From assembly GCA_029068025.1 (NCBI GenBank), contig JAIEDJ010000381.1:1-6129 (forward strand): 6,129 nucleotides of DNA, written 5' to 3'. The DNA is from Oscillospiraceae bacterium. GTDB lineage: Bacteria; Bacillota; Clostridia; Oscillospirales; Ruminococcaceae. Positions 3,153 through 6,129 of this stretch are shown in pieces; positions within the stretch are counted from its first letter, which is position 1, and every line of letters starts with the position of its first letter. Position numbers and translations under genes: made by a program. Below the pieces are notes generated by a model, which worked only from the letters and a program-made list of their open reading frames with translations, made no database searches and was not told the DNA's origin.

Positions 3153-4588
3153 AACCGCAGGAATTCTTCAATATTATTTCCGATATAGACGAACGCTTTG
3201 TAAACGAGGTCAGCGACGACGCTTCCCGTGTTACCGAACAGAACAGCGCCTTCTCCGAAACTCAGCGTCCGCAGATCTACCGCGCCGAGCGTTCCACGCA
3301 CAAAGCGTTTTTAAAGCCGCTGATGTGCGGCGCGGCTTGTCTTGCCATAGCAGGCGGCGCGGCGCTTGGTTTCGCAACGTTCGCGAGATCCGGCGGCGTC
3401 AAGACCGCTCCGGCTGATGTATCATCCAACAGCGGTGCTATTATCAGCGGCGCGGCAAGCTCGGGTGTTACCCTTGACAATAACTCCGGTCAAGCGACAA
3501 GCTCGGATGCCGATGTTGAACATATCATCTATCCGCCCGAACAGCCGGCGGTCAGCGAGCCGCAATACGAATTCCAGTATTTTGTTGACAACAAATACAA
3601 GGGTATGGACGGAATGCGCGATTATTTCAACACACATTACACCCAAAACCACGGCTATGGTCTGGGACATCTCAATTCCAATGCCCTGGTACCGAAGGAG
3701 ATCAAATACAGCGATGACTGTCTCAGGCTGAATATGAAGATCGGCACCGGCTGTGACATATACGCGATCGACAGCGGAAAAGTAGTTTATGCAGGGGATT
3801 CAGATTATGGCGATCTGATCATCATCATGCACACTCCCGATGATTATTCCGCATATGGCTACCTTGACGAACTGCTCGTAAAGTCCGGCGACATTGTAGA
3901 AAATGGCACGGTCATCGCAAGATCCGGCAGCGCTCAGAATTATGTTGACAACAGCACAAGACATTGTATGGATCAGATCAGCTATGATGTAACTGTGCTC
4001 CGGTTTGACAGGCAGATAACCCCGGGTGAATGGAACCTCTACGCTGCGTCAACGCTTGCTCCGACGCGCGAACCCGACGGCTTGACCTTGCCAGAATATC
4101 TTGAGAAAGAGATGAATTCGGATCCGCTCGGAAGGTACTATAACACTTATTACTTCAAGAAGTCCGCTCACGGCTGCGCAACGACCTCTGTCGCGGGGCT
4201 GGTCAACCGCCCGTCCTCGTATGAGTCCGATGAGCACTGCCGCATACTTGACATTAAGTGTGATCCCGGCTGCGATATTTTCGCGTTCGGCAGCGGAACC
4301 GTTGTTTACGCCGGAGCTTCAAGTCATGGCAATGTTGTTATCATAAAGCACGCCGAGGACGATTACACAGCCTACGGCTATCTTGACGATCTGTTTGTAA
4401 CAGCCGGCGACAGCGTTAATGAGGGCGATGTCATCGCGAGATCCGCTAGCGCACGGAGCTATTCCAACAAAGCAGACTATGATGTGGAGGTGCTCAGATC
4501 CGACAAGGAGATCACCCCGGACAAATGGAACGATCATTCGGCGTTTATGCTTGATAATCCCTGGCACAGCAGCAGATCTATGTTTTAA
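3149..4588 (+). CDS. Membrane anti-sigma-like protein with two degenerate LytM/M23 domains
   Basis: A 479-residue, probably single-pass membrane protein. The cytoplasmic part (1-55) holds FFNIISDIDERFVNEV, like the short sigma-binding motif of Clostridial anti-sigma factors. A membrane helix lies at about 56-78, then a Ser/Gly/Ala-rich linker (82-140). Outside are two copies of an M23 (LytM) beta-fold: 159-300 and 330-465. Their cores (201-262 and 374-435) match at 39 of 62 positions by hand count. Both end in YDV-x-VLR and ITP-xx-WN. M23 zinc ligands are not kept: the first His aligns with C191/C364, the Asp with N195/D368, the middle His with Y238/Y411, and the final HxH with S278-x-D280 / D443-x-D445. 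Peptidase activity is therefore unlikely. Inferred role: a cell-wall sensor that holds the sigma factor encoded just upstream (ATGA overlap; AAGGAGG at 3132-3138). A non-regulatory sigma-linked envelope protein remains possible. Confidence 0.8.
   Translation: MKPQEFFNIISDIDERFVNEVSDDASRVTEQNSAFSETQRPQIYRAERSTHKAFLKPLMCGAACLAIAGGAALGFATFARSGGVKTAPADVSSNSGAIISGAASSGVTLDNNSGQATSSDADVEHIIYPPEQPAVSEPQYEFQYFVDNKYKGMDGMRDYFNTHYTQNHGYGLGHLNSNALVPKEIKYSDDCLRLNMKIGTGCDIYAIDSGKVVYAGDSDYGDLIIIMHTPDDYSAYGYLDELLVKSGDIVENGTVIARSGSAQNYVDNSTRHCMDQISYDVTVLRFDRQITPGEWNLYAASTLAPTREPDGLTLPEYLEKEMNSDPLGRYYNTYYFKKSAHGCATTSVAGLVNRPSSYESDEHCRILDIKCDPGCDIFAFGSGTVVYAGASSHGNVVIIKHAEDDYTAYGYLDDLFVTAGDSVNEGDVIARSASARSYSNKADYDVEVLRSDKEITPDKWNDHSAFMLDNPWHSSRSMF
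3749..3934 (+). repeat. Degenerate LytM core, copy 1
   Basis: Codes for residues 201-262 of the membrane protein (GCDIYAIDSG to IARSGSA), including GKVVYAG, a central H228 and AYGYLDELLV. It is the first of two tandem copies, 173 codons apart. It is a protein-level repeat; the DNA copies have diverged. Confidence 0.8.
4268..4453 (+). repeat. Degenerate LytM core, copy 2
   Basis: Codes for residues 374-435 (GCDIFAFGSG to IARSASA), including GTVVYAG, H401 and AYGYLDDLFV. By hand count, 39 of 62 residues are identical to copy 1, pointing to an internal duplication. Confidence 0.8.
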
Positions 4589-4590
4589 AC

Positions 4591-4640
4591 AATTAAAAAC
4601 AAGTGCCTCACATAAAAACCGTGAGGCGCTTTTGTCTTTA
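4591..4640. terminator. Bidirectional terminator between convergent genes
   Basis: Stem AAGTGCCTCAC (4601-4611) with GTGAGGCGCTT (4621-4631), 11 bp with one G-T pair, 9-nt loop. TTTGTCTTTA follows on the plus strand. On the minus strand the A-rich stretch 4591-4602 gives TTGTTTTTAATT. It serves the sigma operon from the left and the DUF1266-like gene from the right. Confidence 0.85.
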
Positions 4641-5798
4641 TCAGTCTTCCTCGCTCCCCTGCCAGCGGATATGCGGCATATCCCCGTTCAGAAGCATAGG
4701 CATTATCATGCTCATAAACTCGATCGCGCCGTTTATATCCCACCTATCTATGTGGAACATATATACTCCGCACCCGAACACCAGCGAGCGCATATATTCC
4801 TCGAAGTTTGAGAACTCATCGCGTGCCTGATCGGTGAGCATAAGCATTATCGTGCAGTAATCGGTGTTTCCGATGATATCGCACGAATAAGCAAGCCGCG
4901 CAAGTCCCACCTTTTCGCAGATATCCCAGGCCATTACGCCCGCCTCGGGCAGGTACTCATTGAACGGCTTGAAAAACTCCACGGCGTTGAAAAACGCTTC
5001 TCTGCCCTGATCGTTCAGCTCGGCAACATCGAAATTCGGCTCTCCCGCAAGATACGGCGGAATATCGGTGTAGAAATTCATGATATTGCAGCCCGTGTAC
5101 CTTGTAAACATCTCTCGGAAGCTCTCACGGTCGTGAACGCCATACATATTCTCAAAGAAGTCGAGCACCGCCTGCTTGTCTGCGCCCTCGTACTTCAAAA
5201 AGTAGTTTTCCTTATCAAACAGCAGTCCCTTGCTCGTTCCGGGGATCTTCCGTATCGCGGGCAGATATCCGAGGTACATAGTGAATTCCTCCTCGGAGAT
5301 CTCGTCCCTCTCCTCTTCGGACTTTTGCGAAAACGCTTCGGTGATATCCTTGTCCATGCGCTCGGAAAGCTGTCTCAGCTTTTTAAGCTCTTTATTTATG
5401 CAGTCACGACATTCGCCGATCAGCTTATCCCACTCGTGTTCGCCCTTGTCCTCGGGATCGACCGCCTTGCCGTCGTTAAAGCAGGAGATAGCCATCATTT
5501 CCTTGTCCTCGCCATAGTAGCTGTATCCGTACAAGTAGCAGAACGACGCTCTCAGCTCGGGAGTGTCACACAGCGGATCGACAAGCCTCAGCTCCTCGCG
5601 CGCCTTGTCGAACTTTCCGAGATTGTTGTACGCGCTGATAAGCCGGAACCATATTTCCGTGCCCCATATCTCGCGCGGCACCGCGGTTATCGCGTCGACG
5701 ATCCCGCTGAAATCCTCACTATCGTAGCAGTCATCAAGAGTTTTAAAGATCTCGTCGTTTTCGCTGATCTTTCCGTTTTCATCAAGCCTATAGTTCAT
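4641..5798 (-). CDS. TPR-repeat protein with C-terminal DUF1266-like domain
   Basis: A 385-residue protein with no signal peptide or membrane segment, so presumably cytoplasmic. The N-terminal part (about 18-120) has TPR-like helix pairs, clearest in IWFRLISAYNNLGKFDKARE (49-68) and in the Tyr-rich stretch 87-115 ending in FNDGKAVDPED. A charged coiled-coil-like segment (about 130-172) follows. The C-terminal part (about 172-370) resembles DUF1266: LDFFENMYGVHDRESFREMF (212-231) and AWDICEKVGLARLAYSCDII (290-309), where AWD plus LAR and the Tyr/Gly-rich turn are the recognisable pattern, then FEEYMRSLVFGCGVYM. DUF1266 proteins have no known biochemical activity; TPRs suggest protein binding. 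The ATG at 5798 follows AAGGAAGG (5814-5807, minus strand) by 8 nt. Only 66 nt separate it from uxaC upstream, most of it the uxaC terminator, so a promoter of its own is not evident. Confidence 0.75.
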   Translation of the reverse strand: MNYRLDENGKISENDEIFKTLDDCYDSEDFSGIVDAITAVPREIWGTEIWFRLISAYNNLGKFDKAREELRLVDPLCDTPELRASFCYLYGYSYYGEDKEMMAISCFNDGKAVDPEDKGEHEWDKLIGECRDCINKELKKLRQLSERMDKDITEAFSQKSEEERDEISEEEFTMYLGYLPAIRKIPGTSKGLLFDKENYFLKYEGADKQAVLDFFENMYGVHDRESFREMFTRYTGCNIMNFYTDIPPYLAGEPNFDVAELNDQGREAFFNAVEFFKPFNEYLPEAGVMAWDICEKVGLARLAYSCDIIGNTDYCTIMLMLTDQARDEFSNFEEYMRSLVFGCGVYMFHIDRWDINGAIEFMSMIMPMLLNGDMPHIRWQGSEED

Positions 5799-5813
5799 TG
5801 GGTTTACCTTCCT

Positions 5814-5851
5814 TTAAAAAAATAATGCCGCACGACAAATGCCGTGCGGCA
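5814..5851 (-). terminator. Terminator of uxaC
   Basis: Read on the minus strand: stem TGCCGCACG / CGTGCGGCA (5851-5843 and 5834-5826), 9 bp perfect, 8-nt loop, followed by TTATTTTTTTAA (5825-5814). It begins 13 nt after the uxaC stop, and its U-tract runs straight into the ribosome binding site of the next gene. Confidence 0.85.
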
Positions 5852-5864
5852 AACCATGTTATAT

Positions 5865-6129
5865 TTACTTGGTAAAGTATCTGATCGCGTTGTTGTAGCA
5901 GATATCCTTTACGATCTCTCCTACGAACTCAACATCGTTGGGGTACTCGCCCTCCTCGATCAGCTTGCCGAACATATCACAGACTATGCGGCGGAAATAC
6001 TCGTGACGGGTGTAAGACAGGAAGCTGCGGCTGTCGGTGAGCATTCCGACGAACTTGCTTACAAGTCCGAGCTGCGACAGAGCGGTGAGCTGCTTCTCCA
6101 TGCCGTCCTTCTGATCGTTGAACCACCAA
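5865..6129 (-). CDS. uxaC: Uronate isomerase, C-terminal fragment (cut by window edge)
   Basis: The last 88 codons of a gene entering from the right; the frame is open to the edge. The Met at 6101 is internal, because the preceding codons read WWFNDQKDG, conserved in uronate isomerases. The rest, with LGLVSKFVGMLTDSRSFLSY followed by TRHEYFRR, is the diagnostic C-terminal signature of UxaC. The enzyme is an amidohydrolase-superfamily isomerase that converts D-glucuronate to D-fructuronate and D-galacturonate to D-tagaturonate, the first step of cytoplasmic hexuronate breakdown (pectin and glucuronide sugars). The normal family length is about 470 residues, so roughly four fifths lies outside the window. 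The C-terminus is complete, ending FTK, and a strong terminator follows. The usual partners (uxaB, uxuA/B, kdgK/A) are not in view. Confidence 0.93.
   Translation of the reverse strand, partial: WWFNDQKDGMEKQLTALSQLGLVSKFVGMLTDSRSFLSYTRHEYFRRIVCDMFGKLIEEGEYPNDVEFVGEIVKDICYNNAIRYFTK

Noticed and set aside
3749..4453. Active M23 endopeptidase
   Set aside because: The HxH pair and the middle His are replaced by other residues in both copies, so catalytic zinc binding is unlikely.
5133..5825. Open frame of 230 codons on the plus strand
   Set aside because: It is antisense to the TPR/DUF1266-like gene, which has a good ribosome binding site and domain match. The frame is a by-product of codon usage.
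1..6129. CRISPR array, tRNA, rRNA, insertion sequence or prophage elements
   Set aside because: I saw no regularly spaced repeats, tRNA-like cloverleaf ends, transposase motifs or integrase genes anywhere in the window.

Overview
The window looks like a chromosomal segment of an anaerobic, low-to-middle-GC Firmicute, most likely a Ruminococcaceae- or Clostridia-type gut or rumen bacterium. The signs are strong AGGAGG-type ribosome binding sites, sigma-A promoters of the TTGACA/TAAAAT type, hairpin-plus-U-tract terminators, a class A flavodiiron protein, an ECF sigma/membrane-partner pair, and a uronate isomerase gene. This is inferred from family recognition; no database search was possible.

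Layout. Positions 1-367 hold no gene. They carry two hairpins with the same GCA triloop, the second being a terminator of a gene outside the window, then a structured stretch and a clear promoter (248-276). At 368-637 lies a small secreted or anchored protein with a sortase-like C-terminus. A long inverted repeat separates it from a complete flavodiiron O2/NO reductase (776-1930), which ends in a strong terminator. A near-consensus promoter at 2038-2066 then drives a 49-codon small gene with a TTG start (2095-2244). Facing it on the minus strand is an apparent small RNA of about 120 nt, with its own extended -10 promoter (2372-2400) and a textbook terminator (2242-2269).

Positions 2592-4588 form a two-gene operon with a 4-base ATGA overlap. 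It encodes an ECF sigma factor and a one-pass membrane protein whose outer part carries two copies of a degenerate LytM/M23 peptidase-like domain. The pair reads as a sigma/anti-sigma cell-envelope sensing system. Its upstream region holds a 73-bp dyad, a 10-bp palindrome and a candidate ECF-type promoter. A bidirectional terminator (4601-4631) separates it from two minus-strand genes: a TPR plus DUF1266-like protein (4641-5798) and, upstream of it, the C-terminal end of uronate isomerase uxaC (5865 to the window edge).

The observations most worth a second look are the unannotated minus-strand RNA convergent with the small gene, the sigma partner with duplicated pseudo-peptidase domains, and the flavodiiron leader, where one segment can pair either with a downstream hairpin arm or with the ribosome binding site.
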